Shown here: in pieces, positions 1 through 8,055 of the stretch
Position numbering within the stretch: the stretch's first letter is position 1
Layout of the letters: the number at the start of each line of letters is the position of its first letter
Assembly (NCBI GenBank): GCA_027307325.1
Contig: DAHUXE010000124.1
Coordinates: forward strand, 1-35,171
Direction: 5' to 3'
DNA: 35,171 nt
From: Gammaproteobacteria bacterium
GTDB taxonomy: Bacteria; Pseudomonadota; Gammaproteobacteria; Steroidobacterales; Steroidobacteraceae
Notes under the pieces: model-generated
The model's input: only the letters and a program-made list of their open reading frames with translations
Told to the model about the DNA's origin: nothing
The model's database searches: none
Position numbers and translations under genes: made by a program

Positions 1-132
1 CGGTAGTTCTTTCAGGATCGCCGCAGCGTCGGCGAGCGCGAAACCCCGCAGCAGCAGCGCGCCGGCGCGCAGCGGCTCGCTCGGCGGCCGATGGCTCTGC
101 AGGGCGTCGAACAACTCGCCGCTCGTGCCCAT
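1..132 (-). CDS. alkB: AlkB-like DNA/RNA demethylase, N-terminal part (runs off the window)
   Basis: Only the first 44 codons are present, starting at an ATG at 132 and running off the left edge. The visible stretch EPLRAGALLLRGFALADAA aligns with the start of E. coli AlkB (EPLAAGAVILRRFAF), which precedes the double-stranded beta-helix fold. AlkB is an Fe(II)/2-oxoglutarate dioxygenase that removes methyl groups from 1-methyladenine and 3-methylcytosine in DNA and RNA in the cytoplasm. The catalytic HxD...H residues lie outside the window, so activity cannot be judged. The gene starts 15 bases after the stop of another 2OG-Fe(II) oxygenase on the same strand, so the two are probably co-transcribed. 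The family call rests on a short N-terminal match. Confidence 0.8.
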   Translation of the reverse strand, partial: MGTSGELFDALQSHRPPSEPLRAGALLLRGFALADAAAILKELP

Positions 133-147
133 GACTCTCGCTCGAGC

Positions 148-837
148 TCACTTCGCGTCGTGAAAGATGACGCCGAGTGTATACCGCTGTCCGCGCCGCA
201 CCCTGCTCACCCCGTGGCGGAGCCTGACCCGGTACACGCCGCGCGTGCCCTGCACCGGCCGGTGATTCACGGCGAACACGGCCGCATCCCCCTGCCGCAA
301 GGGAACGACTTCGGCGCGCGACTGCATGCGTGGCCGCTGCTCCGTCAGCACGAACTCACCCCCCTCGAAGTCCTCGGCCGGCTGCGACAGCAGCACCGTG
401 ACCTGCAGCGGAAACACATGCTCGCCGTACACGTCCTGGTGCAGGCAGTTGTAATCGTCCGTGCCGTACTTGAGAAGGAGCGGTGTCGGCCGCAACTGCC
501 CGCAGGCATGACAGCGCTCGATGAACTCCTCATGTCCGCGCGGATAGCGCACCTCGACCCGCATTCGCTGGTTCCAGCGGTTCGCAACGGGCACGAGGCG
601 CGCGTACAGGTCCTGGCGCAGCTCTGCGATCGCCGGCGGCAGCGGATAGCGAAAGTACTGGTACTCTCCCCGGCCGAACCCGTGACGGCTCATCACGATC
701 CGGCTGCGGAAGCACGCCGCGTCCCCGTAGAGCCCGGCCAGCGAGCGGCACGCCGCTGCATCGAGCAGCCCCGGCACGACCGCAACTCCCGCTGCATCGA
801 GCTCCTGCGTCGTGCGCTCCCACCGGGCCGCGTTCAC
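148..837 (-). CDS. 2OG-Fe(II) oxygenase (prolyl 4-hydroxylase-like)
   Basis: This is a 229-residue protein with the double-stranded beta-helix signature of Fe(II)/2-oxoglutarate oxygenases. An HxD pair is at H133-x-D135 (LHQDVYGEH), the distal His is probably H208 (RHGVSRV), and R218 (GQRYTLGVIFHDA) is a likely 2-oxoglutarate-binding Arg. The substrate cannot be read from the sequence. The reading frame stays open far upstream to 1341, but that part is the shadow of the next gene. The GTG at 835-837 is chosen because a strong Shine-Dalgarno (GGGAGG) lies 7 bases before it. It sits directly upstream of alkB, so two 2OG oxygenases are in tandem; a role in modification or stress repair is only inference. 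Confidence 0.85.
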   Translation of the reverse strand: MNAARWERTTQELDAAGVAVVPGLLDAAACRSLAGLYGDAACFRSRIVMSRHGFGRGEYQYFRYPLPPAIAELRQDLYARLVPVANRWNQRMRVEVRYPRGHEEFIERCHACGQLRPTPLLLKYGTDDYNCLHQDVYGEHVFPLQVTVLLSQPAEDFEGGEFVLTEQRPRMQSRAEVVPLRQGDAAVFAVNHRPVQGTRGVYRVRLRHGVSRVRRGQRYTLGVIFHDAK

Positions 838-844
838 GCACCCG

Positions 845-850
845 CCTCCC
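845..850 (-). promoter_or_regulatory. Ribosome binding site fixing a GTG start
   Basis: GGGAGG on the minus strand, 7 bases before the GTG at 837. It decides the start of the 2OG-Fe(II) oxygenase within a frame that is open for about 170 further codons upstream. Confidence 0.75.
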
Positions 851-976
851 TCGAGAATGAGCCTTGCCCGGCCCGGCACGCAATCTACACGGCCCCGCGA
901 AACGCGCGCATGCCGAATCTTGCTGCCGTGGGCTGACCGCCGCACCGCTGGGCCGCGAGGCGCGCGTGCTCCTGAT

Positions 977-1456
977 TCAACTCGCCGCCGGCAGCACGTT
1001 GAAGACCTCCGGCGGAATGTATGTCCCCATCGCGGCCGGCTTCTCGTTGACCAGATCCTTGCGGACCTCGGCGGCAACCTGCGCGCGTAGGGCCTCGGGG
1101 AACGCCTTGCGAAGCAGTCCGAGAAAACCCGGCCCGGCCGCCACCACCAGGCGATCGAACTCGTGCCGGGCGCGAGCCTGCTCGAGCTGTTGGGCGATCG
1201 CACGGGCAAAGAGCGCGGCCTCATGCCTTCGCGGCCGGCGCTCGCCGCCGGTACCGTGGCGAGCCACCGCGCCACGCCGGCCGCCGGCCGGTACCGCACG
1301 GTCGAAGACCCCCGGGCGGTCGGACTTGAAATCGCGATCATGAAGGTGCGCCAGCGGATCGCTCAGCCGGCCGATCAATCTCGGCGCACCAAGCCGCGAG
1401 CTCAGATCGTAAAAAACGGCCTCGGCCTCACTCGCTACGACGACGCGGATTCGCAT
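977..1456 (-). CDS. Host attachment family protein (baeRF-like)
   Basis: This is a 159-residue soluble protein. It begins MRIRVVVASEAEAVFYDL and carries HEFDRLVVAAGPGFLGLLR followed by AEVRKDLV, the pattern of the 'protein required for attachment to host cells' family, which resembles bacterial versions of the peptide chain release factor eRF1 domain. In this family the conserved part is a small alpha/beta domain with the motif VVAAGPxFLGLLR; the biochemical function is not established, and the 'attachment' name comes from a single plant-associated bacterium. The ATG lies 8 bases after the groEL stop, and its ribosome binding site overlaps that stop, so it is translated from the groEL message. 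This suggests a role tied to protein or translation stress, which is inference. Confidence 0.75.
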   Translation of the reverse strand: MRIRVVVASEAEAVFYDLSSRLGAPRLIGRLSDPLAHLHDRDFKSDRPGVFDRAVPAGGRRGAVARHGTGGERRPRRHEAALFARAIAQQLEQARARHEFDRLVVAAGPGFLGLLRKAFPEALRAQVAAEVRKDLVNEKPAAMGTYIPPEVFNVLPAAS

Positions 1457-1464
1457 GGCAGTAC

Positions 1465-3084
1465 CTACATTTCAGCCTCGGCCGCGGTGTGGTCGTGCGG
1501 CTTCTCGGGCTTCTCGGTCATCGTCGCCTCGGTGAGCATCAGCACGCTCGCCACCGAGACCGCATTCTCGAGCGCCGTGCGCACGACTTTGACGGGGTCG
1601 ACGATTCCCGCCTCGTACAGGTCGACAAACTGCTTGGCCGCGGCATCGAAGCCGACGTTGCCGGTGCCGTTCATCATGCGATCGACCACGACACCGCCAT
1701 CGGTGGCGGAGTTCTCGGCGATCTGGCGCGCCGGCACCTCGAGGGCGCGCCGCAGGATCTGCGCACCGGTGCGCTCGTCGCCCGTGCACCCCGCTTCCAG
1801 GGCCGCGACCGCCGCCGTCGCCCGCAGCAGCGCCAGTCCCCCGCCCGGCACGATGCCCTCCGCCACGGCCGCCTTGGTCGAGCTGATGGCATCGTCCAGA
1901 GCATCCTTCTTAGCCTTCATCTCCGACTCGGATGGCGCGCCCACGCGGATAACGGCCACGCCGCCCGAGAGCTTCGCGAGCCGCTCCTCGAGCTTCTCAC
2001 GGTCGTAATCGCTGGTGGTCTTCTCGATCTCCTTGCGGATCATCTGGATGCGGCCGGCAATATCGGCCTTGGCCCCGCCGCCGCCGATGATGGTGGTGTT
2101 GTCCTTGTCGACCACCACCCGCTTGGCTCGCCCGAGCTGCTTGAGCTCCACGTCCTCGAGCTTGATGCCGAGCTCCTCCGAGATGACCTGGCCGCCGGTC
2201 AGCGTCGCAATGTCCTGCAGCATCGCCTTGCGGCGATCGCCATAGCCCGGCGCCCTGACCGCGGCGCTCTTCAGGACGCCGCGCATCTGGTTGACGATCA
2301 GCGTGGCGAGAGACTCGCCTTCTATTTCCTCGGCAACGAAGATGATCGGCTTGCCGGCCTTCGCCACCTGCTCGAGCAGCGGCAGGATGTCCTTGATGAC
2401 GTTGAGCTTGCGGTCGCACACGAGCACGTAGGCATCCTCGAGCACGGCCTGCATGGCGTTCGGGTCGGTCACGAAATAGGGAGAGAGATAGCCGCGATCG
2501 AACTGCAGCCCCTCGACGACCTCGAGCGTGGTCTCGGTGGTCTTGGATTCCTCGGCGGTGATTACTCCGTCGCCACCGACCTTTTCCATGGCGGTCGCCA
2601 CGAGCTCACCGATCGTCGCGTCGTTGTGCGCGGATATCGTCGCGACCTGCGCCCTCTCCTTACGGCTGCCGACGGGCTTCGCCATGCTCTTCAGCGCCTT
2701 GATCGCCGCCTCCAGGGCGCGGTCCAGGCCCCGCTTGAGATCGATGGCGCTTGCCCCCGCGGCGATGTTGCGCAGGCCGTCGGCATAGATTGCCTGCGCG
2801 AGCACCGTTGCGGTGCTGGTGCCATCGCCGACGGCATCGCCGGTCTTCTCGGCCGCCTGCCGCAGCATCCGTGCTCCGAGATTCTCTTCCGGGTCGGCAA
2901 GCTCCATTTCCTTGGCGATGGTAACGCCATCGTTGCATACGAGCGGCGCGCCCCACTGCTTCTGGATCAGCACCGATTTCGACTTCGGTCCGAGCGTGAT
3001 CCGCACGGCGTCAGCGAGCTGCTCGGCCCCGCGCAGCACCTTCTCACGCGCCGCGGCGCGGAAATGAACCTGTTTCGCGGCCAT
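1465..3084 (-). CDS. groL: 60 kDa chaperonin GroEL (solitary paralogue)
   Basis: This is a 539-residue group I chaperonin, close to the usual 545 or so. It has the ATP-binding segment GDGTSTATV near residue 86 (with the catalytic Asp), the apical stretch [22 protein letters not shown], and [13 protein letters not shown] in the equatorial domain. GroEL forms double-ring folding chambers capped by GroES, but no groES lies next to it here. The C-terminus ends [13 protein letters not shown] and lacks the GGM repeats of the standard protein, which suggests an accessory copy. The ATG at 3084 is preferred over upstream codons because AAGGAG lies 5 bases before it. No CIRCE element is visible upstream. 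The Nudix gene is 64 bases upstream and the host-attachment gene 8 bases downstream. Confidence 0.95.
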   Translation of the reverse strand: MAAKQVHFRAAAREKVLRGAEQLADAVRITLGPKSKSVLIQKQWGAPLVCNDGVTIAKEMELADPEENLGARMLRQAAEKTGDAVGDGTSTATVLAQAIYADGLRNIAAGASAIDLKRGLDRALEAAIKALKSMAKPVGSRKERAQVATISAHNDATIGELVATAMEKVGGDGVITAEESKTTETTLEVVEGLQFDRGYLSPYFVTDPNAMQAVLEDAYVLVCDRKLNVIKDILPLLEQVAKAGKPIIFVAEEIEGESLATLIVNQMRGVLKSAAVRAPGYGDRRKAMLQDIATLTGGQVISEELGIKLEDVELKQLGRAKRVVVDKDNTTIIGGGGAKADIAGRIQMIRKEIEKTTSDYDREKLEERLAKLSGGVAVIRVGAPSESEMKAKKDALDDAISSTKAAVAEGIVPGGGLALLRATAAVAALEAGCTGDERTGAQILRRALEVPARQIAENSATDGGVVVDRMMNGTGNVGFDAAAKQFVDLYEAGIVDPVKVVRTALENAVSVASVLMLTEATMTEKPEKPHDHTAAEAEM

Positions 3085-3089
3085 GAACA

Positions 3090-3095
3090 CTCCTT
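3090..3095 (-). promoter_or_regulatory. Ribosome binding site of groEL
   Basis: AAGGAG on the minus strand, 5 bases before the ATG at 3084. It selects this start over an in-frame ATG eight codons earlier and many more open codons upstream. Confidence 0.8.
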
Positions 3096-3148
3096 GTGAC
3101 CGCCTCATGTTGTGATGGCTCACCGCCCGCCGCGATCCGAGAAAGTAC

Positions 3149-3637
3149 TTAGGCGCCGCGCGCCTGCGCCGACCCATCAAATGCCGCGTAGAAGCTCTCG
3201 ATAACGGGTCTTTGGCCCGGCGCGATCTTGCGCAGCGCCGCCGCCCGATCGAACCACCCGCCGCGGTCCACCTCGGGGAATTGCCGTGCGCGGCCCGAGT
3301 GCGGCGGCCACTCCATCTCGAACAGGTTGCTGCGCAGCGCCCCGGCATCGCAGTCCCCCTCGGCAGCCCATACCCGCAGGTGCTTGCCGCTTGGAAGGCT
3401 GAAGCTGCCGAGATCACGCTCCGGACCCGTGCGTGCGGCATCGAAGCCAGTCTCTTCCCTGAACTCGCGCCACGCGCACCCGAGCTCGTCCTCGGCTGCA
3501 TCGACCAGGCCCTTGGGCACGGACCAGGCACCCTCGTCCTTTCGCGCCCAGTAGGGTCCTCCGGGATGCACCAGAAAGACCTCGGTGCCGGATGCGGTCC
3601 GGCGGTAGAGGAGAATGCCGGCGCTCACCTGCCGCAC
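3149..3637 (-). CDS. Nudix hydrolase
   Basis: This is a 162-residue protein with a complete Nudix box, [23 protein letters not shown] at about residues 43-65, including the REFREE core that binds the metal ion. The N-terminus (SAGILLYRR) and the [20 protein letters not shown] lead-in match the small cytoplasmic Nudix family annotated as NTP pyrophosphohydrolases. These enzymes cleave a nucleoside diphosphate linked to another group; the substrate cannot be told from sequence. It lies 39 bases before the membrane protein upstream on this strand and 64 bases before groEL, in the middle of a same-strand gene train. Confidence 0.88.
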   Translation of the reverse strand: MRQVSAGILLYRRTASGTEVFLVHPGGPYWARKDEGAWSVPKGLVDAAEDELGCAWREFREETGFDAARTGPERDLGSFSLPSGKHLRVWAAEGDCDAGALRSNLFEMEWPPHSGRARQFPEVDRGGWFDRAAALRKIAPGQRPVIESFYAAFDGSAQARGA

Positions 3638-3676
3638 GGGCGCGACACCGCAATCACGGCAAGGCGCGCGAGGCGC

Positions 3677-4327
3677 TCAAAGCACAGGCATCGCGGCACC
3701 TCGTGCTGCCGCGCCCGTCGGGTGCCCCAGGCGCGCGCCTTCGAGGTCCGCTGCTGCGTCCATACGAACTGATACCCGGACTGCGGCCAGCCGCTTATAG
3801 AGCCGTCGCCTGCGGTACAACGGCACCCAGCCGTACATGAGCGACTCCACGGGTCGCCACAGCGCCAGCCAGGCAATGATGATCAGGCCTTCATCGAGCA
3901 TGCGCGGCGCGCTGCCGGGCAGCATCCCCGCGAGGACGCCACGGACGGTCATGCTGAGGAGAAAGATCGTCACGCCACCGAGCAGTGCCAGCTGCCCGAG
4001 CCGCATTTGATTGCGCAGCCGGTAGCGCGCCGAGCCTGCCAGGCGCTGGTAGTAATGCTCGACGGCTGCCTGAAGATCGGCCGCCAGCGCGGCGCCGGCG
4101 TGAGCGTGGACATGCAGATGCCAGGTATGTGCCGCGAGCTTTTCGCTGAATTCCTCTTCGATGAACTCCGCGGCCTCCCGGTCGAGGTCGCGGTCCCAGA
4201 AAGGCGCGGGATCGAGCGAATTGAACAGCTGCGCGACGTCACGCACGTGAATGCTCACGTTCGCGGCGCGCTGCTGATGTCTGCTCTTCCCCAGCAGGGC
4301 GCGGGCGATCACCTGTGCCCGGGCCAT
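3677..4327 (-). CDS. Uncharacterised membrane protein with two transmembrane segments
   Basis: This is a 216-residue protein that I cannot assign to a characterised family. Residues 1-105 are soluble and mixed-charge, with DPAPFWDRDLDREAAEFIEEEF near 39-60 and a His-rich patch WHLHVHAHAG near 69-78. Two hydrophobic helices follow (about 110-134 and 146-166), then a basic stretch YRRRRLYKRL and a low-complexity tail. The layout suggests a cytoplasmic N-terminal domain held at the inner membrane by a hairpin. The ATG at 4327 has no clear Shine-Dalgarno but follows the DUF6763 stop by 15 bases, consistent with one operon. Confidence 0.7.
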   Translation of the reverse strand: MARAQVIARALLGKSRHQQRAANVSIHVRDVAQLFNSLDPAPFWDRDLDREAAEFIEEEFSEKLAAHTWHLHVHAHAGAALAADLQAAVEHYYQRLAGSARYRLRNQMRLGQLALLGGVTIFLLSMTVRGVLAGMLPGSAPRMLDEGLIIIAWLALWRPVESLMYGWVPLYRRRRLYKRLAAVRVSVRMDAAADLEGARLGHPTGAAARGAAMPVL

Positions 4328-4342
4328 GAGTAATGCGGCGCG

Positions 4343-4744
4343 CTACGCCGTTCCGTCCCGGGACGCTCGGGTGAGCTCGGCGACGTCCACTTCGAACTCC
4401 GCAGTGTCCTCCAGGTTCTCTACGGCGATCTGCCGGGCCTCGGCCACGGGACGGTAAGGCTCGAGCGGTTCCGCCCAGTCGGCGCCACGCACGCAGCTCT
4501 GCGCGTAGCCGGGATCGTCGCGCTCCAGGTCGTCGAGCGGCCCCGTCCAGTCCGCGGGCGGCTCGGCCAGGCCGAGCGGCAGGCTCCGCCACGTCTCATA
4601 GTCGATCGCATAGAGGTCGCCGTCGAATGTCTGAATCTCGATGGTGCGCGCGTTCTCGTCGGAATCCGTCACCTGGAGGATTTCCCCTTTGTCCCAGCGC
4701 ACGTACCACTGGCCGATGCGGGCACTGCCGACACCGCTGTTCAT
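4343..4744 (-). CDS. DUF6763 family protein
   Basis: This is a 133-residue, acidic, soluble protein. The N-terminal part (IGQWYVRWDKGEILQVTD, then TIEIQTFDGDLYAIDYETW and AEPPADWTGPLDDLE) matches the small DUF6763 family of gammaproteobacteria, of unknown function, which looks like a short beta-rich domain that reads a ligand or partner. A longer acidic tail rich in Glu and Asp follows. The ATG at 4744 is chosen because GGAGGT lies 5 bases before it and the family normally starts just before IG-WY. An earlier in-frame ATG at 4765 has no ribosome binding site. Confidence 0.7.
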   Translation of the reverse strand: MNSGVGSARIGQWYVRWDKGEILQVTDSDENARTIEIQTFDGDLYAIDYETWRSLPLGLAEPPADWTGPLDDLERDDPGYAQSCVRGADWAEPLEPYRPVAEARQIAVENLEDTAEFEVDVAELTRASRDGTA

Positions 4745-4749
4745 GTGCC

Positions 4750-4755
4750 ACCTCC
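4750..4755 (-). promoter_or_regulatory. Ribosome binding site of the DUF6763 gene
   Basis: GGAGGT on the minus strand, 5 bases before the ATG at 4744. It decides this start over the ATG at 4765. Confidence 0.75.
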
Positions 4756-4837
4756 GATGCAGCATCAGATGGCAGACAGTGCACCCGGCGTCGAGGAGGC
4801 GGAATACGTGGAACTGCGCATCGTTCTGTGCGCGCGG

Positions 4838-5515
4838 CTACGGGTTCGCAGCAGGGCCGAGGCGCGACATGTAGCTCGCCAGACCCATGAGCTCCTGCGT
4901 GGAGCATTTCTCGATGAGCCGCAGATGCTGAGTCCGCATGTTCGGCCGCCGCGCCTCGAGCGTGTCCTGCAGTTGCCGCAGCAGGTACTCGTATTGCTGC
5001 CCGGCTACGCGCGGCACCAAGCGCTCGTCGTTCCCCTGGCCCCGTTCGCCGTGACACCACTGGCAACGGCGCGCATAGAGCCCGGCGCCCTGGGCCACCG
5101 AGCGTTGCGGTCCCGGGGTCGTGTCCGGCGACGGGGCGAGCCTTGCGACGTAGGCCGCGACGTCCGCGACTTCCTGAGTCGAGCCGAGCACGTGGATCCC
5201 CGCAATGCGCTCCATCGGATCGTACCAGCGCTCGCCGGCGCGATAGTCGACGAGCTCCTTGGCGATCACGCGCCGGTGCTGGCCGGCGATCTGAGGGGGC
5301 CAGCCGCTCGCCTTTCCCTCGGCGTGCGGGCCGTGGCACTCGGCACAGACGGCGAACAGGCGCGCGCCGTTCGAAGTGTCGGGCGTCGCCTGGAGAGCCG
5401 CCCGCAGCTCCTCCCTGGCATGCGCGCTCGCTCCCGGCGGGACGGCCGGCGCGATCGGTGCAACGATCAGCGCCAAGCCTGCGAACCTGAAGCTCTTTCT
5501 CCACATGGCGTGCAT
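4838..5515 (-). CDS. Diheme cytochrome c (c4-like), exported
   Basis: This is a 225-residue protein with a signal peptide (cleavage probably after PPGASA near residue 31) and two haem-attachment motifs, CAECH at 57-61 and CQWCH at 151-155. Met residues in DPMERI (101) and PNMRT (193) fall where the sixth haem ligand of each domain is expected, so this is a tandem of two class I domains as in cytochrome c4. It would carry electrons in the periplasm, probably to a terminal oxidase; partners are not encoded next to it. It lies 21 bases after the kinase fusion gene and 93 bases before DUF6763. A second start, M4, is equally possible. Confidence 0.88.
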   Translation of the reverse strand: MHAMWRKSFRFAGLALIVAPIAPAVPPGASAHAREELRAALQATPDTSNGARLFAVCAECHGPHAEGKASGWPPQIAGQHRRVIAKELVDYRAGERWYDPMERIAGIHVLGSTQEVADVAAYVARLAPSPDTTPGPQRSVAQGAGLYARRCQWCHGERGQGNDERLVPRVAGQQYEYLLRQLQDTLEARRPNMRTQHLRLIEKCSTQELMGLASYMSRLGPAANP

Positions 5516-5536
5516 TGCCCACCGTCGGGCGCGCAG

Positions 5537-7144
5537 CTAATTCACCGAGCCGCCGGCAGAAGTTGTGGCCGGCGCTCCGCGGCCTGCCGCCAGTATCTGC
5601 CGTAGTGCCCGCGGGATCACGTCCGCGCGCATGGTGTCGGCCTCGATCACGGTGAGCCCTTCGCTCGCGTCGATCGGCTCGAAACCGGCCCGCTGCAGCG
5701 CGAGCACGCCGCGGTCCGCCTCCGAAGGATCCAGGCCCGCGCGCTGGCGTGCAGCGATACGCGCTGCCAGCACCCCGGCGGGCGCATGACAAAATACCAC
5801 GCATACCCTGGCGTCGCAGGCCGGCCCGAGCGAGCTCAATCGCTCGCGTTGCTCGCGCAGCTGGCAGGTCGCATCTACGATCACGGACAGCTCCCCGCCG
5901 AGCACCTCGGCGGCGCAGGCTCGCAGTCGCTCGTAAGTCGCCGCGGTCATCGCGGCAGAATACAAGCCCTCCCCGACCCCGGCCCCCGAGCGCTGCTGCG
6001 CGGCGAGCCCGCCGAGGCGCTTACGCTCGACGTCGGAGCGCAGATGGACGGCCGGCAACTCGAGCGCCAGCCGCTCGGCGAGCCAGGACTTGCCCGACCC
6101 CGAGAGACCACACATGAGGATGAGCCGCGGACGCTGGACCGCGAGCAGCTCGCGCGCGGCATCGAGGTAGCGGCAGTGCTCCTTGCGGCTGGCTTCGCGC
6201 AGCCGCGGGTCGGCCGCATCCGCCGCGCGCAGAGCCGCCACCTTGGCACGCACCAGCGCGCGATGCGCGCCATAGAGCCGCAACAGCCGGCAGGCCGGAT
6301 AGTCGCCGCTCTCGCCCAGGTAGCCGGCGACGAATGACTGTGCATGAGCGTCGAATCCCCGGGCGCGCAGATCCATGTACAGGCACCCGATCTCCTCCGC
6401 TACGTCGATCCACCGGAAGGCGGGCTCGAACTCCATGCAATCGAAGGCCTGCAGCCGTCCGTCGTAGCGCACGATGTTGCCGGCATGGAGATCGCCGTGG
6501 CATTCGCGCACCTGTCCCTGCGCGCGCCGCCGCGCGAGGCAGGGCCCGGCGGCCTCGATGCGCGCGGCGTAGGTCCGGCTCAGGCTCCGGACGGTATCCG
6601 CGGTGCCGAGCCTGCCGGCCTCCTGCTCGCACTCCGCGAGATTCCGCAGCAGCAACGCGCGCACGCCCGCAGGCTGCCCCCAGCGCTCCCCGCTGTCAGC
6701 CCGGGGCAGTGCGGCGTGCAGCCGCGCCAGCTCGCGCCCGAACCCCGCCAGGGCAGCGGGTGCAAGCTGACCGTTCGCGAGCAATGTCCCGAGCTCATCG
6801 GCAGCGGCGAATTGCCGCATGCAGACCGCGTAGTCGATGACCTCGCCCCGGCCGTCGATGCGTAGGCGATCGCCCTCGAGCGTGACCGGGCACAGCCGTA
6901 CATAGAGCTGCGGAGCGAAGCGGCTATTGAGACGGAGCTCCTCGGCACAGAAGAGCTTGCGGCGCTCGATCGAACGCAGATCCACGAACGGAAAGCAGAC
7001 CGGTCTCTTGAGCTTGTAGGCAAATTCGCCGGTGAGGAACACCCAGGAGATGTGCGTCTCGACCACCTGCACGTCGCGCACCGGGTGCGGATAGGCTGCG
7101 GGCTGCAGCAGCGCGTCCAACGGAGCCGGCAGGTGGGCACTCAT
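5537..7144 (-). CDS. Fusion of aminoglycoside-phosphotransferase-like kinase and AAA P-loop kinase
   Basis: This is a 535-residue cytoplasmic protein with two domains. The N-terminal half (about 25-330) is an APH-type kinase fold with the lysine region FAYKLKRPV (41-49), the catalytic loop CHGDLHAGNIV (215-225) and the metal-binding FDCMEFE (234-240). The C-terminal half (about 340-520) is a P-loop kinase with Walker A GLSGSGKS at 346-353 and a later stretch VIVDAT. This fusion is widespread in bacteria and annotated as bifunctional aminoglycoside phosphotransferase/ATP-binding protein. The substrate is unknown, and antibiotic resistance should not be assumed. The ATG at 7144 sits in an AT-rich stretch without a strong Shine-Dalgarno; the frame is open further upstream but without homology-like sequence. 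Confidence 0.85.
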   Translation of the reverse strand: MSAHLPAPLDALLQPAAYPHPVRDVQVVETHISWVFLTGEFAYKLKRPVCFPFVDLRSIERRKLFCAEELRLNSRFAPQLYVRLCPVTLEGDRLRIDGRGEVIDYAVCMRQFAAADELGTLLANGQLAPAALAGFGRELARLHAALPRADSGERWGQPAGVRALLLRNLAECEQEAGRLGTADTVRSLSRTYAARIEAAGPCLARRRAQGQVRECHGDLHAGNIVRYDGRLQAFDCMEFEPAFRWIDVAEEIGCLYMDLRARGFDAHAQSFVAGYLGESGDYPACRLLRLYGAHRALVRAKVAALRAADAADPRLREASRKEHCRYLDAARELLAVQRPRLILMCGLSGSGKSWLAERLALELPAVHLRSDVERKRLGGLAAQQRSGAGVGEGLYSAAMTAATYERLRACAAEVLGGELSVIVDATCQLREQRERLSSLGPACDARVCVVFCHAPAGVLAARIAARQRAGLDPSEADRGVLALQRAGFEPIDASEGLTVIEADTMRADVIPRALRQILAAGRGAPATTSAGGSVN

Positions 7145-7238
7145 TATTAATTGAGAGCATACGCCCGCCCGCCGGGCCCCCGCGCATCGCCACAAGTGCG
7201 TATGGCGCCGCGCGCGGCCCGTGGCGCAGCATGAATCG

Positions 7239-7625
7239 ATGATTGCCAGGCAGATTTCGTTGCGCGCCGTGGCACTCGCGCTCACGGTCGTGGTGTTGTG
7301 CGCTCTGTGTACCCCACGCGTCTCGGCGGCCGGTGCGCCGACGACTCCGGAGGCCGCACGCGGTGAGCACATCGCCCGCCTGGTGTGCTCCGCCTGTCAC
7401 GTGGTCGCAGTCGACCAGGAATATCCACCGCTTCTCAAGCAGGTCACCCCGAGCTTCGCCGAGATCGCCAACCGGCCCGGTGTGAGCGTCGAGAGCCTGC
7501 GGCGATTCATCACTGCGACGCACTGGGACGTCGACAAGCTGCCGATGTCGATGCCGAACCCCATGCTCACCACGGAGCAGGCGAATGCCGTGTCGAGGTA
7601 CATCCTCAGGCTGCGCGCGCACTGA
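7239..7625 (+). CDS. Small monoheme cytochrome c, exported
   Basis: This is a 128-residue protein with a signal peptide (MIARQISLRAV followed by a hydrophobic run, cleavage near residue 30) and one haem motif CSACH at 50-54. Met residues in LPMSMPNPML could supply the second axial ligand. It resembles small class I cytochromes c that act as soluble electron carriers in the periplasm. A GTG six codons earlier (7221) is also possible, but the ATG gives a cleaner signal peptide; neither has a strong ribosome binding site. It is transcribed divergently from the kinase fusion gene. Confidence 0.82.
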   Translation: MIARQISLRAVALALTVVVLCALCTPRVSAAGAPTTPEAARGEHIARLVCSACHVVAVDQEYPPLLKQVTPSFAEIANRPGVSVESLRRFITATHWDVDKLPMSMPNPMLTTEQANAVSRYILRLRAH

Positions 7626-7694
7626 GCCCCGAGCGGCGTTTCGGTACGCACAAGTCCGAATGTCCTCCGCGGCGACCGGCGCTAGGATTTTTAC

Positions 7695-8006
7695 ATGGTG
7701 ATGAACGTCGAAACGGTCTTCGGTGAGTTGCAGCAGGTCCTCGGTGAGCTGGAGAAGCTCCTTGCCTCTTCGAGCGGCGAAGCGAAGGCGCATGCGGAAG
7801 AGGCCCTGAGCAACTGGCGACATGCACTGAACGGCGCGCGCGATCGTATCGAGACGCTGCAGGAGACCACGCGCCGACAGGTCGCCGATGCGGCCCGCAC
7901 CGCCAGCCGTGCGCTGCGCGATAACCCGTGGAAGTCGATGGCCGTCGTGGCGACGGCGGGTGTCCTGCTCGGACTTGCCCTCCGCGGCCAGCAGCCGAAG
8001 AAGTGA
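7695..8006 (+). CDS. DUF883 (ElaB/YqjD-type) membrane-anchored protein
   Basis: This is a 103-residue protein made of a long charged amphipathic helix (about 5-75, heptad-like Leu/Ala pattern) followed by a single C-terminal transmembrane segment within DNPWKSMAVVATAGVLLGLAL (77-97). The DNPW-x-(S)-hydrophobic signature is diagnostic for the ElaB/YqjD/DUF883 family. In E. coli, YqjD is a tail-anchored inner-membrane protein that binds stationary-phase ribosomes; the same role here is inference. The neighbours do not add information. The ATG at 7695 is used; a second ATG two codons later is equally good. Confidence 0.88.
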   Translation: MVMNVETVFGELQQVLGELEKLLASSSGEAKAHAEEALSNWRHALNGARDRIETLQETTRRQVADAARTASRALRDNPWKSMAVVATAGVLLGLALRGQQPKK

Positions 8007-8055
8007 AACGCGGGGGCGGCTGCAGCCGCACTGCCCGGGCTTCTGCCAGTCATTC

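Noticed and set aside
148-1341. Long 397-codon frame covering the 2OG oxygenase and part of the host-attachment gene
   Set aside because: Only the last 229 codons look like a real protein; the upstream part is the shadow of another gene, and a good GTG with ribosome binding site is at 837.
3085-3148. CIRCE or heat-shock promoter upstream of groEL
   Set aside because: Neither the CIRCE inverted repeat nor a convincing heat-shock -35/-10 pair is present in the 64 bases before groEL.
5537-7144. Antibiotic resistance role for the APH-like domain
   Set aside because: The APH fold with a fused P-loop kinase is a widespread housekeeping-type family of unknown substrate; nothing in the sequence supports resistance.
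8016-8029. 14-bp GC palindrome GCGGCTGCAGCCGC between DUF883 and pfkA
   Set aside because: Stem of only 5 pairs and no T-run; in DNA of this GC content such short palindromes are expected by chance.
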